Under the pieces are notes generated by a model. The model did not search any database, had not been told where the DNA came from, and saw nothing but the letters and a program-made list of their open reading frames with translations. From Gammaproteobacteria bacterium (lineage in GTDB: Bacteria > Pseudomonadota > Gammaproteobacteria > Chromatiales > Chromatiaceae), in assembly GCA_020445255.1 (NCBI GenBank), contig JAGRGY010000038.1, forward strand, positions 1 through 58,680: 58,680 nt of DNA. Direction: 5' to 3'. Of this stretch, positions 51,101-58,680 are shown in pieces; positions within the stretch are counted from its first letter, which is position 1, and the number at the start of each line of letters is the position of its first letter. Position numbers and translations under genes: made by a program.

Positions 51101-52836
51101 GAGGTTCCCGTGCGTGACAGGACGTCCTGAATGGGGCGGGTGGCGGCCCAGGCACGGAACGCGTCGGCCGGCATCGGCCTTGCGTAGTGGTGTCCCTGCA
51201 TCAGCGTGCAACCCTCGTCGAGCAGCGCTTGGGCCTGCTGGCGCGACTCCACGCCGCAGGCGATCACCGCGCGGTCCATTGCCTGTCCCAGACTGACGAT
51301 CGTGCGCACCAGTCTGCGCTGCTCGGGGCTGCGCAGCATGCCGGCGACCAGGCCGGCATGGATCTTCAGCGTACAGGCCGGCGTATGTAACAAGCGGGCG
51401 GGCGAGGCGACATCGCCGCCGAAACCATCGAGCACCAGCTCCACACCGTACCGCCGACATTGCCCGATCAGCCCCGGCAGATCCGCAACCGCGTTGAACG
51501 CCTGACCTTCGCTGACCTCGAGCTGCACAGGGTAGGCCGCGCCGCAGGCGCTCGCCGCGAGCATGCCGCCGATGCGTTCCGCGAACCCGGGCTGCTGCAG
51601 ATGACGCGCGAACACGTTGACGCTGACACGCACGTCGAACCCGGTACGATGCCAGCTGCAGACCTGTTTCTGCGCCTGTTGAATCATGTAGTCGCCCAAC
51701 TCCGCCGCCGCGTCGGTTTCGTCGATCAACGGCAGGAACTGGGCCGGCGGCAGCTCGCCGAGCACGGGATGCCGCCAGCGTACCAGTGCCTCGGCCCCGA
51801 CCAGTGTTCCGACACAGCCATCCACGATCGGCTGATATACCACCGCGAGCTGACCCTGGCGCAGTCCGGTAATGAACTCGTTCAGTGTCTGTTCCTGGGC
51901 CTCGAGCCGACCCTCCTGTTCCGTGCAGTACCAGCGAAAACGGTTCTTGCCGGCGTGCTTGGCGCCGTACATCGCCTGGTCGGCGTGGCTGAGCAGCGTC
52001 TCGGCGTCACTGTCATCGACCGGAAAGAGGGTCACGCCGATACTCGCGGATATGCCGTCGATCGTATTGCCCGCGACACGGTAGGGCTCACTGAGGTAAT
52101 GCAGCAGGCGCCGGAGGATGGGCTCGCAGTCCCAGCGATTCGACAGATCCCCCATCAGCACGACGAATTCATCACCGCCGACGCGCGCGACCGTGTCGTC
52201 GCCGCGGACCTCGGTCAGCAGCCGATGCGCCACCTGGGTCAACAGCGCGTCGCCGGCCTGGTGGCCGAGACGGTCGTTGACGGATTTGAAGCCGTCCAGA
52301 TCGAGATAACAGACGGCGATCTGGGTCCCGGAGCGTCGGTTGCGCGCCAGCGCCACGGTCATGCGGTCGGCCAGCAGGTTGCGGTTGGGCAGGCCGGTCA
52401 GGGAGTCATAGTTGGCCATGCGGGCCATCGAGTCGCTGCGCCTTTGCAGGTCGGTGACGTCGATCAGCGACATCACGACGCCCGGTCGATCGCCGGTCTC
52501 GAAACGCAGTGGTGCGCAGGTCACGTTCAGCCAGCGTGGTTCCGTACTGCCGGCCCTGACCAGCAAGCCCACGGAGAGGCCGGGAAACGCGAGCAACTCT
52601 GCCACGTTGCTGTCGGCGAATGGGAGCGCACCGCCGTCGTGGTCATGCATGCGATGCCACAGCTGGCTCAGCTGCGTCCGGCCGACCTTCAGCGCGGCGC
52701 TGTCGCACAGGCGCCGCACGGCGGGATTGGCGTACTGCAGCACACCCTCTGCACTCCACAACGCCACCCCTTGCGCCAGCACATCCAGCGCAGAGCGCAG
52801 GGTTTCGCTGTCGCGTGTCAGCTCATCCCGCAGCAT
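51097..52836 (-). CDS. PAS-GGDEF-EAL signalling protein with degenerate EAL site
   Basis: 579 aa, cytosolic. PAS at about 12-130; GGDEF domain with intact active site at 220-224 (RVGGDEF) and an intact inhibitory I-site Arg211-Asp214 five residues before it; EAL domain from about 330. EAL motif residues 349-351, Asn407, Glu440/443, Lys491, Glu530 and Gln547 are kept, but the DDFG motif is DGFG (Asp470-Gly471), KID is KIH (His493) and AEGVE is ACGVE (Cys527). It probably makes c-di-GMP and binds rather than hydrolyses it. Confidence 0.93.
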   Translation of the reverse strand: MLRDELTRDSETLRSALDVLAQGVALWSAEGVLQYANPAVRRLCDSAALKVGRTQLSQLWHRMHDHDGGALPFADSNVAELLAFPGLSVGLLVRAGSTEPRWLNVTCAPLRFETGDRPGVVMSLIDVTDLQRRSDSMARMANYDSLTGLPNRNLLADRMTVALARNRRSGTQIAVCYLDLDGFKSVNDRLGHQAGDALLTQVAHRLLTEVRGDDTVARVGGDEFVVLMGDLSNRWDCEPILRRLLHYLSEPYRVAGNTIDGISASIGVTLFPVDDSDAETLLSHADQAMYGAKHAGKNRFRWYCTEQEGRLEAQEQTLNEFITGLRQGQLAVVYQPIVDGCVGTLVGAEALVRWRHPVLGELPPAQFLPLIDETDAAAELGDYMIQQAQKQVCSWHRTGFDVRVSVNVFARHLQQPGFAERIGGMLAASACGAAYPVQLEVSEGQAFNAVADLPGLIGQCRRYGVELVLDGFGGDVASPARLLHTPACTLKIHAGLVAGMLRSPEQRRLVRTIVSLGQAMDRAVIACGVESRQQAQALLDEGCTLMQGHHYARPMPADAFRAWAATRPIQDVLSRTGTS

Positions 52837-53017
52837 GGCGGCGGCGAAGCCCGGCAGGGTCGCTGGTGGAGAAACGAGGACTGGCGGCCGCCGATCATCA
52901 GCGCTGCCTCCAATACGGGTATCGGTAATCGCTGATGGATATCGGCCGGTTTTCGGCGATCCTGAACACGGCCCCTACGCTGGCGCAGGGGCGGGCACGT
53001 CAATGCCGCCAACCGGG

Positions 53018-53479
53018 TCAGGGGCGGTAGGCCGGGTGGTCCTGCTTCCAGAGCCCGAGATTCGGCGGCCGGTAACCGCGCCAGCGGTTTGCGTCGTAGT
53101 GGCCGCGCGGGCGAACCGGCACCACGTAGGTTGGTGCGGGCGACGGTTCGGGCGCCGCGGCAGCCCGTTCCCTGAGTTCGAGTTCGCGCCGCTGCAGCGC
53201 CAGCTCACGTTCACGCAGCCGGCGCTCGTGCTCGGCCTGTTCCCGCTCCCGGCGCAGTCGCTGCATGCGATCGAGCTGATTTGCGATCGAGTAGTTGGCC
53301 GAGGCCGAATCCGGTTCAACGTACTGCGGCAGCGGGAATCGCTCCACGTCCGGCGAGCCGGGTGGCGGCCGGTCGCTGACGTGCAGCTGGCCGTCGGCGT
53401 CGACCCAGCGAAACAGCAGCTGTGCGGCGCCCGCATCGAACGCCAGCAGTCCGAGCAGCAGACACAACAGGCGGGCCAT
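53018..53479 (-). CDS. secreted DUF4124-type protein with coiled coil
   Basis: 153 aa. Signal peptide (MARLLCLLLGLLAFDAGA), a DUF4124 domain at about 20-60 (LLFRWVDADGQLHVSDRPPPG), an Arg/Glu-rich coiled coil (70-105) and a Pro/Tyr/Arg-rich C-terminus. DUF4124 proteins are envelope-associated with unknown function. Confidence 0.85.
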   Translation of the reverse strand: MARLLCLLLGLLAFDAGAAQLLFRWVDADGQLHVSDRPPPGSPDVERFPLPQYVEPDSASANYSIANQLDRMQRLRREREQAEHERRLRERELALQRRELELRERAAAAPEPSPAPTYVVPVRPRGHYDANRWRGYRPPNLGLWKQDHPAYRP

Positions 53480-53839
53480 CGTTTACCCCTCCCCGGCACC
53501 GCAGTGGCCGGTTGCCGATCCACCCCCTGTCAGGCAGGCGGGCAGCGGGAAAGTTCGCACCACCCCGCCCCGCATGTTGCACCCCGTCGCCCCGTGTCCG
53601 ATACGCGGGTCGGTGGGGTCGAGGTGAACGCCGCTGCCGTGGCGGGTGGCCCGAGGTACGGCGCGTCCCTGGCCGCCGATCCATCCAGGGCCCTCGCTTG
53701 TTCACGCACGTTTGCACCTGCGCTGCGCTCGAACTGCGGTACGGCCAGGGACTTGCATCGAGGGCGTCGCCCACGCGACGCCCGTTCAGCGCCGTCCTCC
53801 CCGGTACCGGCACAACATGCGGGCCAGCGCCGGCGCCGA
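53480..53839. other. 360-bp intergenic region
   Basis: GC-rich, without a convincing gene. It contains the hairpin at 53762-53783 downstream of the minus-strand pair and should contain the promoter of the DUF4124 gene. Nothing else recognised. Confidence 0.5.
53762..53783 (-). terminator. hairpin downstream of the 138-aa membrane-protein gene
   Basis: GGGCGTCG (53762-53769) and CGACGCCC (53776-53783) form a perfect 8-bp stem with a 6-nt loop, 57 bp past the stop at 53840. No U-run follows on the minus strand; termination is inferred. Confidence 0.4.
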
Positions 53840-54256
53840 TCAGGTACCGCCGATGCCACAGCGAACGTCGCACAGTCCGCGCAGTCCGCCAAGCCCGAGG
53901 CGGGTCGCAAGGCGGGCAACGGTCCGGGCCAGCACGGCCAGCGGCGGACAGACCCAAGACCCAAGCCGACGCAGTGCGCCCATCAGCAGCGAGCGCTCGC
54001 GCATCGCGAGGTCCAGCGCGGCGGCAAGTGCGAGGCCGGCAAGGGCACCGAGCGCCAGATCGTCGATGACCAGGCCGAGCAGCACACCATATATCAGCGG
54101 AACGACGCGGATGATCATCCGCGACACCACCTCGGCGGTGCTCTCCGGCAGGTCGCGGGCCACCTGCGCATAATGGTCCACGCGGCCCGGATCACGCCCG
54201 GGCGAGGAACGCTTCGAACGATCAGCGTTCGGATACGTGGTTCGCTTCTTCTGCAT
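53840..54256 (-). CDS. small membrane protein, unknown function
   Basis: 138 aa. A basic, Ser/Pro-rich N-terminal 45 residues are followed by two hydrophobic stretches (IIRVVPLIYGVLLGLVIDDLALGALAGLALAAALDLA) and an Arg/Gly/Cys-containing tail. It starts 14 bp after the 79-aa gene, so the two are probably an operon. No family recognised. Confidence 0.65.
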   Translation of the reverse strand: MQKKRTTYPNADRSKRSSPGRDPGRVDHYAQVARDLPESTAEVVSRMIIRVVPLIYGVLLGLVIDDLALGALAGLALAAALDLAMRERSLLMGALRRLGSWVCPPLAVLARTVARLATRLGLGGLRGLCDVRCGIGGT

Positions 54257-54270
54257 GTCGCACCTCCGCC

Positions 54271-54510
54271 TCAGGCGTCGGGCCGAAACCAGGGCATCCG
54301 GCCGAAAGGCACCTCGTTGCGCCGGTTGTCGATCCGGTTGAGGTAATAGGAACGCCAGTCCAGCTGTTGCTCGACGTAGCGTTCCGGGGCAACGCCCACG
54401 GCCTGCTCGGCCACGGACATTGACGCGCCCTTCGCCGCATCAGCAGCGCTTGCGATGGCCGGGACCAAGAGGCCCACGACGATGAGAAATGCGATCTTCT
54501 GCCTAAACAT
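54271..54510 (-). CDS. 79-aa secreted protein, unknown function
   Basis: From ATG 54510 with GGAG upstream. Signal peptide MFRQKIAFLIVVGLLVPAIASA, then a 57-residue mature part (MSVAEQAVGVAPERYVEQQLDWRSYYLNRI...MPWFRPDA) rich in aromatic and charged residues. No cysteines. Unknown family; paired with the 138-aa membrane-protein gene. Confidence 0.68.
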   Translation of the reverse strand: MFRQKIAFLIVVGLLVPAIASAADAAKGASMSVAEQAVGVAPERYVEQQLDWRSYYLNRIDNRRNEVPFGRMPWFRPDA

Positions 54511-54930
54511 GGTACTGCTCCGTTTAGTGACATTCCGTGGTGACGATGCACGCCACATGCCAAACCGTTCCAACCACCGCCGCAACCGGTATCCGGTCAC
54601 AGGTGTGGCAACACTGATCCTTTCGACAGCCTGCACCTCCATAAGTTTCGTTTATTCGAATATACGAATTTATCTGATTTTGCACCGCAATAACTTCCGT
54701 GGCGTGACGGCTTCGGTGCGCCGCACCCCGCAGTCCGTCCCACACGCTAGTTATCAGGCTGGCACGCCTGTGGCATTGCGAATCCGCAAACTGCACTCCG
54801 TGTCACGCGATTAATTCCGCAGTGCACAAATCGAGGGCGCCGACCGTCGACCCGGCACCAGCGGGTCGCACGGAATGAGACACATGCAACGCTTGACCTG
54901 GAGCTGACTCCAGGTATTACTCTTGGTCCC
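54511..54930. other. 420-bp divergent region upstream of the merR-metal efflux operon
   Basis: Contains an AT-rich patch (about 54,640-54,690) with a small ATTCG/CGAAT inverted repeat, likely the promoter zone of the minus-strand 79-aa gene, and the MerR-type promoter at 54893-54923. No gene was recognised. Confidence 0.55.
54893..54923 (+). promoter_or_regulatory. MerR-type promoter/operator of the metal-efflux operon
   Basis: A -35 TTGACC (54893-54898) and a weak -10 TACTCT (54918-54923) are separated by 19 bp, the over-long spacer of MerR-controlled promoters. The spacer holds a near-complete palindrome, ACCTGGAG-CTGA-CTCCAGGT (54896-54915). The expected start site is about 54930, one base before the merR ATG. 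Confidence 0.8.
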
Positions 54931-55383
54931 ATGCAGACACACGTAACGACCGGATCGGCCCGCTTCAGCATCGGCGACGCCAGCCATGCCACCGGCCTGT
55001 CGGCCGACACCTTGCGCTACTACGAGCGCATCGGCCTGCTGGCGGGTGTTGCCCGCAACCGCGGGGGTCAGCGCCGCTACAGCGCCGACGACATCGCCCG
55101 ACTGCGCTTCATCCGCCGCGCCCAGGCCATGGACTTCAGTCTCGACGAGATCGGCGAACTGCTGGGCCTGCGCGACCGCCCCGGCGACGTGCGCGCCGAC
55201 GTGCGTTCGCTGACCGAACGCAAGCTCACGGCGATCGAGGCGCGCATCGAGGCGCTCAGCACATTGCGCGACGAACTGACGGACCTGGTCGCCGCCTGCC
55301 ACGGCAGCGAACGCGACTGCCCGATCATCGGTCGAATGAACGACGGTTGTTGCGGCCACGAGGCCGAAGGAGGGCAATCATGA
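54931..55383 (+). CDS. MerR-family metal-responsive regulator
   Basis: 150 aa. HTH at 12-35 (FSIGDASHATGLSADTLRYYERIG), dimerisation helix, and a metal loop with Cys123 and Cys130 (CHGSERDCPII), similar to the CueR loop, followed by an extra CCGHE tail. The Ser that marks CueR-type monovalent sensors is not obvious (DVRADVR region). It probably activates the operon it heads. No ribosome site precedes the ATG. The next start overlaps its stop (ATGA). Confidence 0.93.
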   Translation: MQTHVTTGSARFSIGDASHATGLSADTLRYYERIGLLAGVARNRGGQRRYSADDIARLRFIRRAQAMDFSLDEIGELLGLRDRPGDVRADVRSLTERKLTAIEARIEALSTLRDELTDLVAACHGSERDCPIIGRMNDGCCGHEAEGGQS

Positions 55384-55685
55384 GCTACACGATCGCAGTC
55401 GAAAACATCAAATGCGGCGGTTGCGCCAACAGTATCCGTAGCAAGTTGTTGGAGAAGGCGCTGGCGCGCGCCGTCGACGTCGACATCGAACACGGCGAGG
55501 TGCATGTCGACGGCAATCCCGAATGGCGCGAGCAGGCGGTGTCGGCGCTGGCGAAGATGGGCTATCCCGAGGTCGGCTCGGTCGAAGGTGTGAAAGCGGC
55601 GGCGGCGCGGGCCAAGTCGTTCGTCAGCTGCGCGATCGGGCGCATCGACAACGCCGTCCACGACAAGGCGGCGGACGGCAAGTGA
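55380..55685 (+). CDS. heavy-metal-associated (HMA) domain protein
   Basis: 101 aa. HMA fold with metal-binding Cys12 and Cys15 (NIKCGGCANSI; the usual GMTCxxC is altered) and a Gly-Tyr-Pro near residue 62; the C-terminal 30 residues are an extra helix. Likely a cytosolic copper/silver chaperone or buffer for the efflux system. AGGAGGG precedes the start, which overlaps merR by 4 bp. Confidence 0.9.
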   Translation: MSYTIAVENIKCGGCANSIRSKLLEKALARAVDVDIEHGEVHVDGNPEWREQAVSALAKMGYPEVGSVEGVKAAAARAKSFVSCAIGRIDNAVHDKAADGK

Positions 55686-55746
55686 AAGCCATCTGGCAGT
55701 CGGCCGGTCTGATGCCAGGGTGGCGGACGACGACCCCGGGGACCTG

Positions 55747-56154
55747 ATGGGACATGATCGGAATCGGCACGGGACAGCAAACGCCGGTTTGCTGTTGCGA
55801 ATGGTGCTTGCGTGGGCGCTGGCAGCCGCGCCGCTGTTCGGCGTGCCGTTGCCGACATCGGCCGCGGGATCCATCAGCGCCGACGCCCCGCCGCCGTGTC
55901 ATCACCCACACGCCGACGCCGCGAATCCCGCGTCGCAGGATCAGACCGCCAGTCACTGCCCGCGCTGCGACCGCGACGGCGCGTTCGGCTGCCAGTGCTG
56001 CGGTCACGGACTGCCGCCGGCGCTGGCCGTGCACGACGCCGATCCGACCTTGATCCGGCATGCCATCGCCATGCGCCGGCCGGCGCGTGTCGATGGCACA
56101 CCCAATGCACGCGGGGACCGCCGTTTCCGCCCGCCCATCGCCACGCTCGCCTGA
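55747..56154 (+). CDS. Cys/His-rich exported protein of the metal-efflux operon
   Basis: 135 aa from ATG 55747 with GGGGA upstream; the frame is open 9 codons further back. N-terminal hydrophobic segment (LLLRMVLAWALAAAPLFGV), then a metal-ligand cluster: CHHPHAD, SHCPRCDRD and GCQCCGHG. Small proteins with this look occupy the same place in other Cu/Ag RND operons, but the family is not certain. Likely periplasmic metal binding (inference). Confidence 0.7.
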   Translation: MGHDRNRHGTANAGLLLRMVLAWALAAAPLFGVPLPTSAAGSISADAPPPCHHPHADAANPASQDQTASHCPRCDRDGAFGCQCCGHGLPPALAVHDADPTLIRHAIAMRRPARVDGTPNARGDRRFRPPIATLA

Positions 56155-56235
56155 TCGCAGCCACGTGCCACGATTGCCACCCTTCGTGGGGGTATACGTG
56201 CGCCCCGTTACCGATTTTGTTTGCGAGAACGAATA

Positions 56236-57495
56236 GTGAAGACTAACAAACCGGCCCTCGTCGGGGCCCTGTGTCTGTTGCTGGCGGGATGCCTCGATCC
56301 CGAACCCACACCGAGCGAGTCGCTGGCCGCGGCCGCGGACGACACCGCACTCGAACACGCGCAGAAACACCTCGACCCGAAGTACGTCTGCCCGATGCAC
56401 CCGCAGATCGTGCGCGACGAGGCGGGCAGCTGCCCGATCTGTGGCATGGCGCTGGTACCGAAGATGATCGACAGCGGCGCCGGCAAGCGTCCAACCGTCG
56501 AGATCAGCAACGCGATCATCAACAGCATGGGCGTGCGTACGCAGCCGGCCGCGAACACCACGCTGTGGAAGTACATCGAGACGGTCGGCCGGATCGACTA
56601 CGACGAGACGCGCCTGGCCCATGTGCACCCGCGCGCCGAAGGCTGGATGGAGACCCTCGAACTGAACGCCGAGGGTGAACCGGTCAGGAACGGCCAGCTG
56701 ATCGGCCGCCTGTACTCGGAGGAGATCCTGTCGGCCCAGGTCGACTTTCTGATTGCACTCGACCAGTCCAGCAGCAAGACGCGCGTCGACAAGGCGCGCA
56801 ACCGGCTGCGCCTGCTCGGCGTGACCGAACCGACGATCTCGGCGATCCAGAAGAAGCGCGAATCCATCAACACCGTGCCGATCGTCGCCAACGCCGACGG
56901 TGTGGTGACCCGACTCGGCGCACGCAAGGGCATGTACGTGACGCCGAACATGGAGATCGTCACGATCGCCGACCTGAGCCACATCTGGGTGCTCGTCGAC
57001 GTCTACGAACACCAGATCGACTGGCTCGAACTGGGCCAGACCGCCGAGATCCGCGTCCCGGCCTATCCGGGCCGCAGTTGGGACGGCAAGGTCGAATACA
57101 TCTACCCCGAGCTCGACCCGAAGTCGCGTACGCTCAAGGTGCGCCTGGCATTCGACAATCCCGACGGCCTGCTCAAGGCCAACATGTTCGCCGACGTGAC
57201 GATCTACGGTGGGCCGCAGCGCGACACGCTCGCGGTGCCGGCCGAGGCGGTCATCGAGACCGGCAGGCGCAGCAGCGTCGTGCTCGCGCTCGGCGACGGC
57301 CGCTTCCAGCCGGTCGACGTGGTCACCGGCATGGCCAGCGGCGGCATGGTCGAGATCCTCAGCGGCATCAAGGCCGGTGATGAGGTGGTCGTGTCCGGGC
57401 AGTTCCTGATCGACTCCGAGTCGAGTCTGCAGGCCAGTTTCCTGCGCATGGACGAGTCGACGGCACCGGCCGGCGACGCCGCGATGGGGCACTGA
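56236..57495 (+). CDS. cusB: RND efflux periplasmic adaptor (CusB-like) with heavy-metal-binding domain
   Basis: 419 aa from GTG 56236, giving a lipoprotein signal with lipobox LLAGC (Cys19). Residues 50-74 are a heavy-metal-binding domain: YVCPMHP (Cys52, His55) and [11 protein letters not shown] (Cys66, Cys69, Met71). The adaptor core follows: [19 protein letters not shown], a hairpin near 150-200, [19 protein letters not shown] and [13 protein letters not shown]. It links the CusA-like pump to an outer-membrane channel for Cu(I)/Ag(I). Confidence 0.93.
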   Translation: MKTNKPALVGALCLLLAGCLDPEPTPSESLAAAADDTALEHAQKHLDPKYVCPMHPQIVRDEAGSCPICGMALVPKMIDSGAGKRPTVEISNAIINSMGVRTQPAANTTLWKYIETVGRIDYDETRLAHVHPRAEGWMETLELNAEGEPVRNGQLIGRLYSEEILSAQVDFLIALDQSSSKTRVDKARNRLRLLGVTEPTISAIQKKRESINTVPIVANADGVVTRLGARKGMYVTPNMEIVTIADLSHIWVLVDVYEHQIDWLELGQTAEIRVPAYPGRSWDGKVEYIYPELDPKSRTLKVRLAFDNPDGLLKANMFADVTIYGGPQRDTLAVPAEAVIETGRRSSVVLALGDGRFQPVDVVTGMASGGMVEILSGIKAGDEVVVSGQFLIDSESSLQASFLRMDESTAPAGDAAMGH

Positions 57496-57506
57496 GGGGA
57501 ACGACC

Positions 57507-58680
57507 ATGCTGAAGAATCTGATTGCCTGGTCGGTGCACAACCGCTTCCTGGTACTGCTCGCGACGCTGGTGATCGCCGGCTGGGGCTGGGTCGCACTGC
57601 ACAAGACCCCGCTCGACGCGATCCCCGACCTGTCCGATGTGCAGGTCATCATCAAGACCAGCTACCCCGGTCAGGCCCCGCGCGTGGTCGAGGAGCAGGT
57701 CACCTACCCCATCACGACGACGATGCTGTCGGTGCCGGGCGCGCAGGTGGTGCGCGGCTACTCCTTTTTCGGCGATTCGTACGTCTACGTGATCTTCGCC
57801 GACGGCACGGATCTGTACTGGGCGCGCGCACGCGTGCTCGAGTACCTGAACCAGGCCGCCGCCGACCTGCCCGACGGCGTGCAGCCGCGGCTAGGCCCGG
57901 ACGCGACCGGCGTCGGGTGGGTGTACAACTACGCGCTGGTCGACCGCACCGGCCGGCACGACCTCGCCGAGCTGCGCAGCCTGCAGGACTGGTTCCTGAA
58001 GTACGAGCTGCAGACCGTACCCGGCGTGTCCGAGGTCGCCACCGTCGGCGGCATGGTGCGTCAGTACCAGGTGGTCGTCGACCCGGAGAAGCTGCGCGCC
58101 TTCGGCATCACGCTGGCGAAGGTGTCGGCGGCGATCCGCGCCGCCAACCGCGAGGTCGGCGGTTCGGTGCTGGAGCTGGCCGAGGCCGAATACATGGTGC
58201 GCACACGCGGCTACCTGAAGGGGCTCACCGATCTGGAGCAGATCCCGATCACGGTCACCGAGATGGGCACACCGGTGCTGTTGCGCGACGTCGCGCACGT
58301 GCAGGTCGGCCCCGAGATACGGCGCGTGGTCGCCGACCTCGACGGCGAGGGCGAGATCACCGGCGGCATCGTCGTCATGCGCTACGGCGAGAACGCGCTG
58401 GCGACGATCGAGCGCGTCAAGACCAAGCTCGAACAGCTCCGGCAGGGCCTGCCGGCCGGGGTCGAGATCGTCGAGACCTACGACCGCTCGGCGCTGATCA
58501 AGCGCGCGGTCACCAACCTCGAGGACAAACTGGTCGAGGAGTTCCTCGTCGTCGCGATCGTGTGCCTGGTGTTCCTGTTCCACCTGCGCTCGGCGTTCGT
58601 CGCGATCGTCACGCTGCCACTCGGCATCCTGGCGTCCTTCATCGTCATGCAGCACCAGGGCATCAACGCCAACATCATGT
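57507..58680 (+). CDS. cusA: heavy-metal RND pump (CusA/CzcA family), 3' end outside window
   Basis: The frame from ATG 57507 is open to the last base (391 codons). Family features: [20 protein letters not shown] (TM1), [58 protein letters not shown] and the start of the membrane block after residue 340. It is the inner-membrane proton-driven pump of the tripartite exporter. It begins 11 bp after the adaptor gene. Metal (Cu/Ag rather than Zn/Co) is inferred from the adaptor domain. Confidence 0.94.
   Translation, partial: MLKNLIAWSVHNRFLVLLATLVIAGWGWVALHKTPLDAIPDLSDVQVIIKTSYPGQAPRVVEEQVTYPITTTMLSVPGAQVVRGYSFFGDSYVYVIFADGTDLYWARARVLEYLNQAAADLPDGVQPRLGPDATGVGWVYNYALVDRTGRHDLAELRSLQDWFLKYELQTVPGVSEVATVGGMVRQYQVVVDPEKLRAFGITLAKVSAAIRAANREVGGSVLELAEAEYMVRTRGYLKGLTDLEQIPITVTEMGTPVLLRDVAHVQVGPEIRRVVADLDGEGEITGGIVVMRYGENALATIERVKTKLEQLRQGLPAGVEIVETYDRSALIKRAVTNLEDKLVEEFLVVAIVCLVFLFHLRSAFVAIVTLPLGILASFIVMQHQGINANIM

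Overview
The window is about 58.7 kb of GC-rich bacterial chromosome, most likely from a gammaproteobacterium. The support is gene order: ubiE-ubiJ-ubiB, a gpmI-envC-ctpA-yibQ run, and yibN-secB-gpsA. Exosortase-type sorting genes (one XrtE/VPEID and two VPLPA-CTERM proteins), TRAP transport and GGDEF/EAL signalling point to an environmental, surface-forming organism. No rRNA, tRNA, CRISPR array, IS element or prophage was seen.

Layout. 1-4.4 kb: end of an unknown gene, a small secreted protein, a one-component HTH/periplasmic-binding-fold regulator, and a Na/Pi cotransporter with PhoU-like tail behind Pho-box-like repeats. 4.5-10.6 kb (minus strand): SLC13/RCK permease, methyltransferase with regulatory domain, TIR-transmembrane protein, unassigned permease. 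11.1-14 kb: a two-gene exosortase E system (65-aa VPEID-CTERM precursor plus exosortase fused to a CPBP protease), followed by a convergent VPLPA-CTERM gene. 14.2-18.6 kb: DUF971-ubiE-ubiJ-ubiB-DUF2058-cytochrome c. 18.7-23.6 kb: HAD phosphatase, PIN-like protein, DedA, O-methyltransferase, a second VPLPA-CTERM protein and small proteins.

23.7-28.3 kb (minus strand): a malonate module of GntR regulator, malonyl-CoA decarboxylase with a damaged 5' end, TauE/SafE permease, malonyl-CoA synthetase and thioesterase. 28.5-40.9 kb: a catabolic island of old-yellow-enzyme, Tpx, CoA-acylating semialdehyde dehydrogenase, two paralogous beta-hydroxyacid dehydrogenases, OsmC, a TRAP transporter, amidase, a 58-aa membrane protein, a glyoxylate/hydroxypyruvate-type reductase and a GlcG-like protein. 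With the malonate module it suggests uptake and breakdown of small (C3) oxo/hydroxy acids or their amides; the substrate is not known.

41-50.6 kb: envelope and housekeeping genes (gpmI, envC, ctpA, yibQ, DJ-1 family) divergent from arsR-yibN-secB-gpsA. 50.6-54.5 kb: bacteriohemerythrin overlapping a PAS-GGDEF-EAL protein, then small envelope proteins. 54.9 kb to the end: a copper/silver-type efflux operon (merR, HMA protein, Cys/His-rich protein, cusB-like, cusA-like) behind a MerR-type promoter that lies almost on the merR start codon. The last gene runs off the window.
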